Origin: Candidula unifasciata
Lineage: Eukaryota; Mollusca; Gastropoda; Stylommatophora; Geomitridae
Direction: 5' to 3'
NCBI GenBank assembly: GCA_905116865.2
Contig: CAJHNH020008445.1
Coordinates: forward strand, 300,001-364,000
DNA length: 64,000 nucleotides
The position numbers were made by a program, and so were the translations under genes. The notes under the pieces were generated by a model. The model did not search any database, was not told where the DNA came from, and saw only the letters and a program-made list of their open reading frames with translations. Shown piece after piece: positions 43,741-56,038 of this stretch; within the stretch, counting starts at the first letter, position 1, and every line of letters begins with the position of its first letter.

Positions 43741-44960
43741 CATTAAAATGATCAGAGAAAGTAAAAGTAAAAAACAGACTTCAGCAATAGCAAAACTAGA
43801 GCCACTAAAGCTAGAGCTAGGAGGCGTATAATTTCAGATAAAGGGAAATACTTAGATGACCTAGCACAAGAAGTGGAGACAGCAGCAGCAAAGGAAACCT
43901 CAGAGACATTTAGAGTAACACAAAGAAATTAGTAGGTAAATAGTCAGCCAACTTAATCAGAAATAGTCAAGGAAAAGTACTCATCAACACTAAAGATGAA
44001 ATGGAATATTTTGAAAATACTTCTGAAAAGACTGGGCCCAAACCAGGCCCAAAGGTTCCTCCAGATACCCAGCAATTGAAAAAGGAACTGGATATCAACT
44101 GTGAGATACCATCTTTAGAAGAAATTAGGAAAGCTATCAGTCTTCTGAAGGAAGGAGAGGTGGCAGGCCCAAATGGTATCCTAGCAGAAGGTGATGATTC
44201 TAAAGCTACTGAGCTTAGAATGATCTTTAAAAGGTTTTGGTAGTGGGAATAGATAGCTGTGCACCCAGTCCTGCGGTACTGATGCTGTCTTAATGCTCTG
44301 GTTAAAACAGTCGGCCATCTCTGCCAGGTCTACATCGCTCTAGATGTCTTGGGGTAGTTAAAAGCTTCAGAAAGCCGGAAAACGCACGCTTACCACCCTT
44401 GAAAATATTGGACTGTCCTGTGACGTCCTCCTGGGTGGAGGTATTGGGAAAGCATTTTAAAAAATTATCTACAGAAGTGTGAAAATTATAGAGGAACTAT
44501 GTTGCTATCAGTTCCTGGAAAAATATAAAGTAGGTAAAAGATGCTATTGATAAAAGAGCTAAGAGATAGCGGGCAGGTTTTCGACCAAACAGATCCTGCA
44601 CTGATCAGATAGCTACATTACATATAATAATAGAAATTCACCACTTTGCATTGATAGTAGAAATTAATGGGGCACATGGAATCTCACAGAAAATTAAGAA
44701 TTTAGTAAAGGCAACATATAAATACATGAAATGACGAGTTATTTATGAGGGAAAGCTAACATATACATTTTAAATAACAGCGTATTCGACAGAGGTGTCT
44801 TTTCTAACCTTTCCTGTTTTTACTGGCAGTAGACTGAACTATGAAGACAGCAACTGCTAACCCCAGGAATGGAATTCAGTGGACCCCTACAAAACAGCTT
44901 GATGTTCTGGTCTTTGCTGATATTTCTCATCTGTAGAAACAAAGATCAAGACAGGCCCTG
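43741..44960 (+). mobile_element. LINE family B copy, pre-RT to mid-RT
   Basis: A DDLAQEVETAAAKE-like linker is at 43855. The frame 44001-44243 has INCEIPSLEEIRKAISLLKE followed by GEVAGPNGI, the block just before the RT. NYRGTMLLSVPGKI is near 44490. IKNLVKATYKYMK and NGIQW-like debris (44695-44890) match 13180-13390. Stops and frameshifts are frequent. Confidence 0.7.
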
Positions 44961-45224
44961 TGCTTAACCTAAATCTAAACTCATCCACATTACATACAGG
45001 TTTCCAGCTTAGAGTTAGCAACACCTGTTTAAGATGATAGAATACATTGCTGGTATTGAGGCAAAAACCCAGAATGTAGCAGGGAAAGAAAACAGTAAAC
45101 TATTTAAAACAATATTACCCAAGTGGTGTTGGGTGGACTCATGCATATATATATATATATATATAACTCAATAATTCAATAGAAACAGAAGTGATATAAT
45201 ACTTTTTCTAAAAATCATCTTCAC

Positions 45225-45440
45225 CATTATGTAGCAGGTCTTTTGCAGAGCATCACTGTTATCACAGCAAACCTTAAAGGAACTCAAGTTTCTCGCCACC
45301 TTTCCCACCTCAATCGTTTCCTACCTAAGGTGTTTATTGTATCCTCTGTCTCCGTTTACTCTTCCCAGTTTGTGATCTGCCTGGTCTGAGGGTCTCATCT
45401 TGATCTGGATACTTGGTCTGCATTGGCCACACCACAATAT
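45225..45440 (-). mobile_element. LINE C-terminal tail, relative of 39155-39375
   Basis: ATGTAGCAGGTCTTTTGCAG and CATCACTGTTATCACAGCA match the start of the 39155 copy (ATGTAGTAGGTCCTTTGCAG). The body is diverged. Confidence 0.5.
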
Positions 45441-45458
45441 ATTTACCATCCACTACCA

Positions 45459-45639
45459 CAGGGCTATTCAGCTAGCGGCATGCAGGCCAAATGTGGCTGC
45501 TGGCACCCTGGAAGTTGCCAGCGGATCATTGCTGCTTGTATTTTATTAATGGTTATTTGTACTGGGGCTTGGGCCTCAAGCCGGTGACAATTCCCACTTT
45601 CAAAATGTTGGCCCCTGAATAAACAATTGAAAAGCCCTG
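45459..45639. mobile_element. Small hAT-type MITE candidate
   Basis: A 181-bp segment bounded by CAGGGCTATTCAG and, inverted, CAGGGCTTTTCAA (11 of the first 12 positions agree). The 8-bp flanks CACTACCA and CTCTGCTA match at 5 of 8, so a target duplication is only weakly supported. There is no coding content. Confidence 0.55.
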
Positions 45640-45947
45640 CTCTGCTACATGAAGATATAGTTTGGGTTTTCCATTTGCAGAGTCTAGAAACCAGATTGGT
45701 ATTTCTTAGGACTCTCCAATACTTTAAGACGACCATAAAAAAAACACTGGAGGGAAATATTAGAGGCAAGACATACAGCAATATATGGGACGATAACTTG
45801 AAGATATATGCTAACATCAGTCTGACAAAGTGTACATGCCAGCCAACCTTCACTATAGAGATGGCGCCTGATTAATTATAATTTGTATGCTTGGGTTGAT
45901 AATGCTCTAGTAGATGTTAATGTTCTTTAAAAATAAATATTTTTTAG

Positions 45948-46089
45948 GAGCAGGAAGTTCAGCAGCAAGAGCAATTACAACAGCTGCACTCTTGGGGCAA
46001 TCAGCAGACAGTTTTATCACAGTCACATATATCTGTGCTGAAAGTGCCTGTAACACAAGATGATGCTCTTACTACTTCACCATCCAGCA
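45948..46089 (+). CDS. BRD8: BRD8 exon 10, Q-rich
   Basis: After ATTTTTTAG it codes EQEVQQQEQLQQLHSWGNQQ, TVLSQSHISVLKVPVTQDDA and LTTSPSS, plus one base of Thr300. The donor is GTAAGT at 46090. The glutamine-rich start continues the helix from exon 9. The phase-1 end joins exactly to the APTLSRLL exon. Confidence 0.82.
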
Positions 46090-46469
46090 GTAAGTGCTTG
46101 TTGTTGCAGAATTCTTAGTATAGCTTTAGCTGTGCAAGTGCATATATAATTAGTCATATCAGTGTGCCTGTAAAGTTCAGTATTGGTTCTCTGCCAGCTC
46201 TCCTCTTTATATATATATATATATATCATCATCCTAAGTCATAGTACGCAAACATTTCATTTCTGTTGTGACTATTTTCCTTCTGTCATCTAAAGACAGC
46301 AACCATGTTTGACATAGACAGCACAGCGTTGGAAAGAAATTGTGTTGAACAGTGTTCTTTTGTTGTTCATATTCACATAATTGCATTTCAAAATTGTTGA
46401 TATTTAGCCTAAAACTTGATTGGGTTTGTTGCACTTTTGTTGGATTTATTTATTAATTCTTCTGTCTTC

Positions 46470-46830
46470 TGAAAAAATGCTCCCTAAATATGAAAATCCT
46501 TCGCGTGGTGTTTGTCTATTTTTATATTGGTAGTTCTTCCTTTTCTGGAGAATGTCATCACTTCTATTTTGTCTACGTTGAGCTTCACATCATAGTTGTT
46601 GCATTCTGAGTGGATTCTATATATTAGTTCTTGTAGTTGTACTACTGTTAGTGCTATGATTGCCTAGTCATCGGTGAAAAGCAATTCATTAAGTAAGTCT
46701 CCAATGTTGTCCCCTTCGATGGTGTTAGCTGATTTGTACATTTGGTTGACGTATGTGATGAACAGTAGTGGGGATAGAACTGGCTCCTGTCTCACTCCAG
46801 ATCTCATGTAAATGTTTTCTGAGATTGCTG
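46470..46830 (-). mobile_element. LINE reverse-transcriptase fragment
   Basis: On the minus strand RSGVRQEPVLSPLLFITYV (in place of GVRQGxPLSPLLF) is followed by IGDLLNELLFTDD and then YDVKLNVDKIEVMTFSRKG. Stops are present. It is truncated on both sides. Confidence 0.7.
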
Positions 46831-48100
46831 TAATTCTTGGGTACTGTCCCTTTCATTGTAGTCGGTTCATGAGATCTCATTTTCTTCTAGCACTAAAGCA
46901 AGCCACTGTCAGTTTTCTAGACCAGTCACAGTGTTTTCAAACTTCCTAGACCACACTTAAACTAGACTATCACATTCAGACTAGTTTAACACAACATCCA
47001 CTCTAGGGTGTCTAAAACTGACCCCGATTAGATGCTGGCCTGCTCATTATCATGTACAAAATCTATTATATGCTCCTTACCTGCATCTTGTCATGCGATG
47101 TCAGCCACTCTGAGCGCAGGACATCACTTTCTATTTTCTGAAGTTGTAATTACATTTCAGGCTGCACTGCTCTCAGCTTATCTTCTGGGCATTTATTTGT
47201 ATACAATTTATTCTTGCCCTGATCTGATGAATGTCAGTGAATCTTGAATAGTGAATGAACAAGTTAGGAAGAACTTACCAGCAGTAGACATGCAGTTGAA
47301 TGAAAGCTTTGACACTACCCTGATGGAGAGTTTGAATGTGAAGTTACTAGAAATTGGATTTATAACCTGGTCAGAGAGTTTTAACAGCAGTTTCTTCTTC
47401 CTCCTTTTTTAATTTGTCCAAGGGACATAATTACATTTTGTTTGTTTACAGCAAAGCTGAGATATTTGTGTCTTTCGGCTGACACATCAGGCTTCATTGA
47501 GCATTTTTTTACTGCGTTAACTTCTTAAATAGTTTCATGGGACATGGCGTAGCCTTATTTAAATGTTAATGCTCTTTGTGCCTTATCTATAGGTGTTGCC
47601 CCTGGACAACCCATCCAGGGTAACCGCGTGTAGACTAGTAGACCTACAAGGGAAGGCAGGGGCAGATCATGGGCATTCTCTGCCATCCAGGCCTCTATAA
47701 ATGCAGAACTGACACATGACGCTGTGTTCCTGTGCTCACCCAGAGAATCGTCATGTGCATGACTACATTACCTCTTATCTTTATGTTAGGACTGCACACT
47801 CCGAAGATCAGCAGGGAGCACCCCGCATGTCTGGGACTTCGATGACCACACTGATGTGTACATTCTTCTTTGCATGACAGCATGGAAAAAGCATGCATCA
47901 AGCATGGCTTCCTCTGTAGAAACAGCACTTATATGCTAGCTTCAAAAACATTTGTATTTGGTACATTGTAGATAGACAGTGGATATATACTACAGGCAGT
48001 AAATCACAGTGGATGCATGGTGATTCTTTATTACCTCTCTGGCCCCAAGGGTTGTAATCAGGGTTACAGTATAAGTTTCTCTATTAATTATTTTGCTCCC
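46831..48100 (+). other. Intron 10 sequence, nothing recognised
   Basis: No convincing coding or repeat content. The stretch 47600-47900 is more GC-rich than its surroundings and could be an unrecognised repeat. Confidence 0.4.
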
Positions 48101-48103
48101 AGT

Positions 48104-48376
48104 GTGGGTTCCGGGGCCCTATTACAGGAAAAACAAGAATAGACCCACTGCCTGCCCACAAGCATCTCGTAAAAGCTGACTAATTAGGAGCTTCCTTCGA
48201 AGTCGGAGTGCATAGGCCTGAGAGACAAGGAACCAACAGTCTGCATACAAATAAGTCAAATCTGTAAAATGGATGCACACGCAACACTCAGGTTCTGGAA
48301 CAGGACTGCAGTCCAGAAGTGGACGAACAACCAGAACTTTCTGCCAGAGTTTACAGCTGGTGAACAAGAAGAAGAA
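48104..48376 (+). repeat. Interspersed repeat R1
   Basis: It runs from GTGTGGGTTCCGGGGCCC to GAAGAAGAAAT. It is opposite in orientation to the copies at 25577 and 27545 and in the same orientation as the diverged copy at 34680. Confidence 0.7.
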
Positions 48377-49017
48377 ATTATTTTGTTTAGGTCCAAAAGT
48401 CTGTAGTTATTTAGTTCTGTACTGCTTATTTAGTTCTCTGCTGCATCTATTTTTAATAATTACGGCTATTTAGTTAGTTATTGAAATACATTTTAATATA
48501 TTTATAAATGCATTTAAAAAATGTTTTAGTTATTTATGGGGGGTGGGGGGGGGAGAGAAGGTCTAAGAATTCTTAGGTTTTCTCCAAAGGCTTTTCGGTT
48601 CAAGAGGGTTTAGACTTTAAGTGGGGAATCTTCAGGTTTGAATCTGGTCACAGTGACTGCAGGTGAAACAAACAGGTTGTACATGCAGCTAATAGTTCAC
48701 AACAGGAGTAGTCAGTATCACATTTTTCCAAATCTTCTGGAAGAGAATTATTCATTTAAAATCATGTGTACTGACATCCAGTATTATTATTTTCTTGTAT
48801 CAAAAGATCAGGTAAAAAATAGGAAACATAATGTCCTGTGATATTTTAAAAATTTGATTTTGATATTAGCCGACTACAGCTCATTTTTAATTTATTTTAA
48901 GACTGCATAAAATGACTACTACTGAGGACTTTTGGTGTAATTGGTAGAAAATGTCCGTTTCTATTGGTCCTGATAATTGTGTTCAATCATCTTAGATCAA
49001 TAATATCAATTGCTTTT
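48377..49017 (+). other. Intron 10 sequence, nothing recognised
   Basis: A G-rich run (48538-48555) and AT-rich sequence. Confidence 0.45.
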
Positions 49018-49240
49018 TTTTTCTGGTTAAAATGTTGGGCTCTCATCTAGGAGACCCGAGTTCAACCCCTGCTAGGTGATTGAGTTTTTCTTTTGGGAGC
49101 AAAATTAAAAAACCTAACCTGCACAGTCTGTGGTGACAGCATTGGCTACAGGGCTCTAAATCCTCAGGCTCAAGGCCCTCCTGTCTCCACCACCCTAAAA
49201 AGTAGTAGACAGACAGTAGTGATGGTTATGTCTAATATTT
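49018..49240 (+). repeat. tRNA-derived SINE, family 2
   Basis: The head has TGGTTAAAATGTTGGG and CGAGTTCAACCCC (B-box). The body has CCTAACCTGCACAGTCTGTGG and GACAGCATTGGCTACAG, matching 11693-11940. Confidence 0.72.
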
Positions 49241-49622
49241 CATTTGTGCTCAATAACTTTTCCTCTGCATCTAGTCTTATTGTATTCTAGTAGCCTTTGT
49301 CTCATCACCATGCCTGATTTAATATTATTACTGTTGTTTGCCTGCTATACTTTAGTTTTAAAATTATTTAAATTGAGAGAGTTAATATCTACTAAACATT
49401 AGGACTTTTTACCTGCCAGCCTAGTGGACATGTGTTTAAAACTTCATGAATGCGGACATTAAAAAAAAAAACATCATTTACCACACTGACCCAGTCTCAT
49501 TGGTGCTACAAAAGCAGCCAGTAGGATATTTACTGCATCTCTGATTGATTTGTTTAATATGGAGCTGGCACCATATATGTATTACGCCTTAGAGCATTAG
49601 AATATTTTTATTTACATTTGGT

Positions 49623-49623
<1 letters not shown>

Positions 49624-49653
<30 letters not shown>
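49624..49653 (+). repeat. Run of 30 G
   Basis: An uninterrupted G30 on the coding strand in intron 10, 386 bp before exon 11. In RNA it could form a G-quadruplex. The exact length may be affected by sequencing or assembly. Confidence 0.9.
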
Positions 49654-49654
<1 letters not shown>

Positions 49655-50039
49655 GTGGACTCTTTTGGTGCCTGGGGAAGATATGTTTTTTTGGTTTCTT
49701 GTTGAAAGTCTGTGTATATTTTTTCATTTTCTCTTTCACATTCAGTTTCCTGCAATATAATATACATTACATTATAAATTTACTCTCTTAGCTGAGAATA
49801 ATATGACAGCATTGTATTTACAGAAGTTAGCTTTATTTTCAGTTTGCATTCTGCTCAGAAAACTTCTTTGTATTCACAGTTTTTACATGTCATATTTACA
49901 AATAATGTGTATTTTATTGTTCATAATTCTTACGTATACTAGCTTTCTGGGTGCATTATGATTCTGTTTGGCTTGAACCTGTCTTTAGTTCCCAAGACAG
50001 TCTGTACTTGTTTGTTTGTTTGTTTCTGTTCCCTCACAG

Positions 50040-50237
50040 CTGCTCCAACTCTGTCTCGGTTGCTGTCCACAGCAAAAGGCCAAATTGATGTTACAAATAC
50101 TGTTGTTCAGTTAACATCATCTTCAACTGATGTGTCCCTTACCACCTTTACCAACCCACTTATAAAGCACGAGTCAGCAATGAAAGACACTGCAGAAGAG
50201 ACAGTTATTATGGACATTGAGGAAAGTAATTTAACAG
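50040..50237 (+). CDS. BRD8: BRD8 exon 11, APTLSRLL motif
   Basis: After CCCTCACAG, two bases complete Thr300. APTLSRLLSTAKGQIDVTN follows; human BRD8 has GAPTLSRLLEAGPTQF. VSLTTFTNPLIKHESAMKD and ETVIMDIEESNLT come next, plus one base of Asp366. The donor is GTTTGT. The APTLSRLL motif is one of the few conserved points in the middle of BRD8 and fixes the frame here. Confidence 0.93.
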
Positions 50238-50296
50238 GTTTGTTTATGATTTGAAATTTGTACATTTTTATAGTCAGTTGAAATGAATGTGCTCAC

Positions 50297-50525
50297 CATA
50301 TATGAACGACTGCTGACAGAAGACATAGGATTAGATGAAATGAAATGTGCAAGAATGAGTGAACAAGGAATTAAGTGTGGATCCGGCAAGGAGGGACGGA
50401 TGAGAGGAAGAGAATTACATGTGCATAATTAGTGTGCTACAAGAACAGTTAGCATCTACACCTTGAGACATTTTCTGTGGGAGATGGAGCATCTATGGGT
50501 AAGCCCAATGTGCTGTTCTAGGGCA
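50297..50525 (+). mobile_element. LINE 3' fragment, second copy of the 228-440 type
   Basis: CATATATGAACGACTGCTGACAGAAGACA and the later GTGTGGATCCGGCAAGGAGG segment (each only partly quoted) match the window's first LINE. It is 5'-truncated and inserted 60 bp after the exon 11 donor. Confidence 0.7.
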
Positions 50526-50596
50526 TTAATTTCTCCTGTTTCTTCATTTCCACACATTTTTAAGTTATTGACAGTTAAGGGAAATCCCTAGACCTA

Positions 50597-50845
50597 CTTC
50601 TACATGATTTAGTTAATTAGTTGCGAATCCTTTACAGGACGTTGCAGAACCAACCCCAGCATTTTTTGGCTGTTAGGGTTTTTTAAAGGCAAATTTACAT
50701 CCAGTAGTTTGTCATTGCTTTCTGGATGGTCAGCTTCTTTATTCCACTGTTGAAACCAGCGCAAGGCCTGCAGCTGGGATCCAACCTGGCACCCCGGCAT
50801 TACAAAGCTCATTTGCAAGGTCTAAGCCACAGACACCGATTAGTA
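50597..50845 (-). repeat. tRNA-derived SINE, family 1
   Basis: On the minus strand TGTGGCTTAGACCTTG (A-box-like) and CCAGGTTGGATCCCAG (B-box-like) head the element. The body matches 3893-4137, including AGTAGTTTGTCATTGCTTTCTGG on the plus strand (part of it). Confidence 0.78.
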
Positions 50846-52700
50846 TAGTCTATTCTACTCAGTTGTCGGTTAACATTATTACCTAATTTAAGGATCATGG
50901 CAAATGGTTTTATTCCAGATAGGGCTAATATTAATGCTTTCTGAACATACATTGACTTGGTTGAACTTCCATTTATAATAGTTTATCTTTTTTTTTTTTC
51001 TTGCGTTTGTTTGACTCTTTGCATACTGTCTGTGTGTTACTAAGCTACAGTTTGTGTGAGAAGCAGCTACGCCACTCCTTTGTGTCATTTGATTGCTTGA
51101 GGCAGAAATCCATAGAAAATATTCTTTCAGTGCAGGAAGTAAACCATCACCCTAATATTGCCTGCCTGCTAGGGAAGAGGCAGGGGATGTCTAGAGGAGT
51201 CCATACGCCTGGTGCCGCCCCACCCACTAACCAGACGTTCCACATTTAATGACTGTATATCCCACAGCCATTCAGCCAGTAGCCGCGTAGGTCCATCGTA
51301 AATTTAGGTTTTTTTTTTTAATCAAGGTTGTATCCTCTAGATTCCTTGTGTTTTGTGCTTCTTTATTCATGCACAACGGTTTTGATTGTAGAAGGGTTTT
51401 CCTGATCAAAGGACTTACAACCTAAGTGTGCCCCTTTCACCCTATAGCTACAAGTACTCATAGGGCTAGACCAAGCTCTCAAGGGAGAACAACTGGTTTG
51501 CTCCACTGTGGGAGAGATCGGACATCTACAGCCCTGGATCTCTCTGATCCTTGTGTATTCCAGTGCAAAAGAATCAAGGGTGGCCATATTCACATATAGA
51601 AACCCCATGATGCTAAGAACATTAACGTATGCGCATTGCAAAAAACATCTAACAGTTTATAATTACACAGTATCTAACCAACACATTAATTTCTCTGTGG
51701 CATCCAAAGGTGAAACATGTTGCCATCATGTGTTTGAACTGGTAAGTAGTTTGTTTTAAGCAATGAAAACTGGTACAATATGTGATCGTCTGCCTAACTA
51801 GCACACACTATGTGATCGTCTGCCTAACGAGCACGGCCATAGGGGAAGCCATTATTAAATTTAAGATATTCCTTAAGTGGCTGCTCCTTTTCAAAAAAAT
51901 TATTTTTGTGTAGTTCTAGAGCTTATTGAGTTATGCAGTCTTTTTAACTGTGCTCTTAACACTTTCACCACTAAGGTTATATTTTGAAAAAATAGCCTGA
52001 ACCCAGGATTCCTGAGGAATTTCAGGTCATTCTGAAGAAGTTATAATTACTGTCTCTGATTTTTTATTTTGAAAAAAATGCCCCAAACACTTGATTTCCA
52101 GGAAATTGGAATCAGTCTCTCACTTTAATATAACAATTGTATCAACAAATTCCGGAAACCCCATTCAACCTTAAATTATAATTGGAGCATCTATAATGGC
52201 TGCACTAAGTATTACATAGGGTACCCTGTTGTTCTGGGCAGCTAAGGATAATTATGCATACACCTTCATATATCAACCTGAATCATCAGTGATGACTTGT
52301 GGACAGGATGCTTCAACAAATAAATACTACCATCTTTTTCTTTCTTTTTGCGATTGATAAAACTCTTAACATTCTGGTTACGAAATACAGCGGAGCATAT
52401 AACTACATCACAGTATAGGTAGTCATGCTTCATACTGTCTATTGCTAACTTTAGTAGATGTAATCTTATCTGGTCTCTTCAGACTCAGCGCAAACCATGC
52501 CAAAGCTAATAAATGTGCCTCCCTGCAACTAGTCAGTGTGATGATTTGTACCAGATGGCAAAACTAAATTTTGATCCTCAGGTCAATATGGTTGAAAAGG
52601 CCATTCTTAGTTTCATAGGTAGTTTGTAGATATTGCATTGAATAGGACTTATTCAAGCATGCTCAGTAATATTTTTTTGGTTTTTTAATTATACTTTTAG
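50846..52700 (+). other. Intron 11, main part, nothing certain
   Basis: A short tandem duplication at about 51778-51835 (CTATGTGATCGTCTGCCTAAC twice) is seen. The rest shows no coding or repeat signal that I can name. Confidence 0.45.
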
Positions 52701-52927
52701 ATGCATCGTGTAACAGTCTACCCCAGGACAGTTGTACTCAAAGCTGCACAATAGAACGTGACATCCTGACTTCTGCTGTCGCTATTGGAGAACTTGCAGA
52801 TGTGGCCAAAGGTGCCAGGGACAGTATTGATGTAGAAAAGAATGAGCAACAAGAAGAGCTCAACATTACCTCAAATAGTCAAAATGGGGAAACAGTAGAT
52901 GCTATAAAAGAGGAGCTTGATAAAGAG
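52701..52927 (+). CDS. BRD8: BRD8 exon 12, with SUMO-type IKEE motif
   Basis: After ATACTTTTAG, two bases complete Asp366 and 75 codons follow. They start ASCNSLPQDSCTQSCTIERD and include VAIGELADVAKGARDSIDVE and end DAIKEELDKE in phase 0 before GTGAGC. I434-K435-E436-E437 fits the psi-K-x-E sumoylation consensus. Human BRD8 has comparable acidic stretches with IKEE and VKxE motifs in its second half. Confidence 0.87.
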
Positions 52928-53129
52928 GTGAGCTAATTGCTGTTTGTTTTTGTCATTGTTTATAGAAAACCATGTTGCATTGGGGGGGGGGGGGGGCCTT
53001 TTAATACCATTCACTGGTTCTTTCATTGCCTTATCCCAATGATTAAAAACAACAGATCTGCTTAAATTTGTAATTCCTATGTTCGTATATAGTGACATAA
53101 CAGCCTAAGATGTCACTCTTCCTCTTCTT

Positions 53130-53790
53130 ACTTTGTCGTCTCACTGATACCAGGTTGTAGCCCAGTGTCATGGTTTTCTGTATTTGTCTTCCACTTCTCA
53201 GGTGGCTTAAATGATGGATTTGTACATCTTTTTGCAGGATTCAGCTACACCATTTATCCATCTCTTTCTTTGTTTCCCTTTAGCTGTTCTTATTCCAACT
53301 TTTTTTCTAATGCTGGTATTCGTAACCTTCTCTCGTCTAGTGTTGTTAGTGACCGTGCAGACCGTATATTTTACATGTAGTAATTTTCTGTTGTGTTGCC
53401 CTATTCACTATCCATGTTTGGCACTGGTAACATAAAGTAGGGATAAGATGCTATTAATCATTTTCTGTTTTGTTGAAAGGGAGACATTTGGGTGTCTGAG
53501 CAGTGGGGCTAACTGGTAGATGCCATCATTTGTCTTCTGTACTCTGGCTTCTATCTCTGTATCTGGTCTGCCATCCTCCGTAAATATGCTTCCTAGATTT
53601 TTGAATTCTCGTACTTGTTTGACTGTATACCGTTAATATGGGCCTTCTTGGTATTATGTTTCCTGCCTAATAATCTGAAGTCTTGAATGTTTTATTTAAC
53701 ACATTGATTAACTGCAAATCTGTCCTTGTTAAATCACTGTGGTAGTTTCCCTTCATCTTTCACTTACTCTTGAAGCAACCATGTTGCACT
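53130..53790 (-). mobile_element. LINE C-terminal fragment
   Basis: The part at 53140-53290 matches the plus-strand text of 710-870 (TGATACCAGGTTGTAGCCCA and beyond) and so codes the same LINE tail on the minus strand. The region to 53790 looks like more of the same element but is too decayed to read. Confidence 0.5.
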
Positions 53791-54039
53791 TTCTAAAATA
53801 CAGACTGAAGGTCTGCTACTGTAAGCATTCATTATTATGAGGTGAAAGAATAAAATTAATATTGTTTTGCCTCTGTTGTTTAGCTTTTGTTCCAATTACT
53901 ATTTTTTTTAAGTATGACTGGGACTTATTACACCATAATCTATACAGGTTTCGTTCGAGCTTTATCTATAACTTCAAGTTTTACTTGAAAATTATTATGG
54001 CTGCAGGTGGCATCCGGTTCACTTAAATTTGTAATTCAA

Positions 54040-55400
54040 ATTACTGTTGTTGTTATCGATCCAGCGGTGCATGAGCTTTCGCCCTTTGGCCCAATGCCAT
54101 GTAGTGGAATTTGCATGTTTTCACAGGCTGTTTTTTTCCCTCCGTACAAGGTGTTCCACTTGTCTGGTCTTGGGGGGAGTAGCATTCTTCTAGTCTCGCT
54201 GAGTTTTGGGCACTCAAAGAGATGGTGTTCAACAATTTCATAGGGGTAGTTACATAGCTGGCACTCTGGGAGGTGTTGTGGTTGTATTCTGCTTAGATGT
54301 CCACTGAGTGAGTATGTTGTGTTCTAAGTCTGAAGATGGTGGCCTGGTCCCTTCTTGTTAGATGGTTAATGCTGTCATTAGGATCAGGGCCAGCCATATG
54401 TCTATAAACCTCTCTTCCAGTGTCTCCTAGGGCCCATCTGTTCAAACAAGTCTCTTTGTTTATAGCTCTTATAAGTGATTTTGCTGTCTGTAGGGTTGTC
54501 TCTGTAGGTGGTTGTTCTTGTGTTGCTCCTTTCTTTGCCAATCTGTCAGCTCTGTCATTAACTGGTGTGCCGGAGTGGCCTGGAATCCACTGCATCACTT
54601 TTCTGATGTTGTATGAGGTAAGAAGCTGATCAAATCCAGAATTATCCTGGCTATGTCAGTTCTGCAGCGTTCACTGCCCTCCAGAGCTTGAAGGGCAGAC
54701 ATTGAATCTGTGAAGATAACAATATTTTGGGCATTGGAAGGGTAAACATCCATTACAGTCTTTAGGTGGTATACTGCTGTTTCCAGTGCAGTTATTTTGG
54801 CTTCATAATTTGAGCAGAATTCCCCGCATGCATCAAAAAGCTCTTCAACAGATCCATCGGGATAACCTATGTAGATTCCGTAACCTGCCTTAATGGTAGC
54901 TTTAAATGCAGATTCATCAGTATAAACATGTATCCATTCTTGGGGGTAAGAATCAATGGTCTTTAGTTATGAGTTCATAAGAGCGATTGGGTCGGACTGT
55001 TTGGTTTTCTCTCGTACCAATTTTTCGGACTTCTGGAGCTTTAAAGCGAGCATGTGGTGGTAGTTTCTTTCAACATTCTGAATGCCTTGACGTCTTTCTG
55101 GGAGGTGGTATCTGTCCTGTATTTCATGAACACAGTGTAAAACCAATTTGTGCTTTATTCTTTGTTTGTATTCCTAGTTTTCTACAAGGTGTCTATTAGG
55201 ATGGTTAGGGTTCATTCCAACGCATCTTTCATAAATTTCTAAAGTAGCTTTTTCTCTCCGCAACCTGAGGGGTTACACATCTGTATGGATTTCACATGCA
55301 GCAGTTGGAGTAGACTACATAGCTCCTCAGATTAATCAGAGGGCATTATTTTGTACTCTGTCAAGAGTCTCTACGTTAGTTTTGGATACATTAAAAAAAA
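54040..55400 (-). mobile_element. Jockey-like LINE, post-RT and RNase H domain
   Basis: On the minus strand a LDRVQNNALRLI block (about 55365-55330) lies just after the RT. A RNase H domain follows. HVYTDESAFKATIKAGYGIY (about 54930) supplies the first Asp, SNYEAKITALETAVYHL (about 54820) the Glu, IVIFTDSMSALQALEG (about 54720) the second Asp, and WIPGHSGTPVNDRADRLAKK (about 54590) the last Asp region. A cysteine/histidine-rich end (CQLCNYPYEIVEHHLFECPK, about 54265-54210) finishes it. A one-base shift near 54640 and a stop upstream break it. Confidence 0.82.
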
Positions 55401-56038
55401 AAAAGCAACAAGACGGTTCGTAGATAATGGATTAGACATCTGATCTTCTTGGACAGTGGGAAAAAATGTATAAAATCTCTTAGAAATTAAAAGAGCAGGC
55501 CAGATAGGTTGAGGCAGAAATTACCAAATTATACAAATATATTTAAATATTAATATATGATACATAACACACACACACACACACACACACACTGTATGTA
55601 TGTGTGTGTGTATGTATATATTTATTTATTTCAACAACAAAAGTTATTAATGTGTTTTTAAAAAAAAATGTGTGTTTCCTGTATAAAATGGTTGGGGTTT
55701 TTTCCTCTTTTTTTAATGATTTTTTTTTTTTTTTTGGGAAATTCTCTTTTGTTTGTGGCTCATTTCTTTTTTAGCATTCTCTGGGTGTGAGGGTTGACCT
55801 TGTTACCCTGAGAGAATCCATTTCCCTGCATTTACTGATTTTTAAATAACGTGGTGTCTTTAAGCATTAGCCACTATGCCTGTAAAACAGCTTTGGTGCT
55901 GGTTGCAGCTGCACAGTGTGTAGACTTGGGGATTTGATAATATTTGCTTAATAATTGTTTTTAATATATTGTTGTTGTGACATCATAAAGTCACTTTGCC
56001 AGGGTGAAGTGGTTAACATTGTTGTTCTCTTTATTTAG
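55401..56038 (+). other. End of intron 12, nothing recognised apart from simple repeats
   Basis: (CA)n at about 55569-55592 and T/A runs near 55660-55735. Confidence 0.5.
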
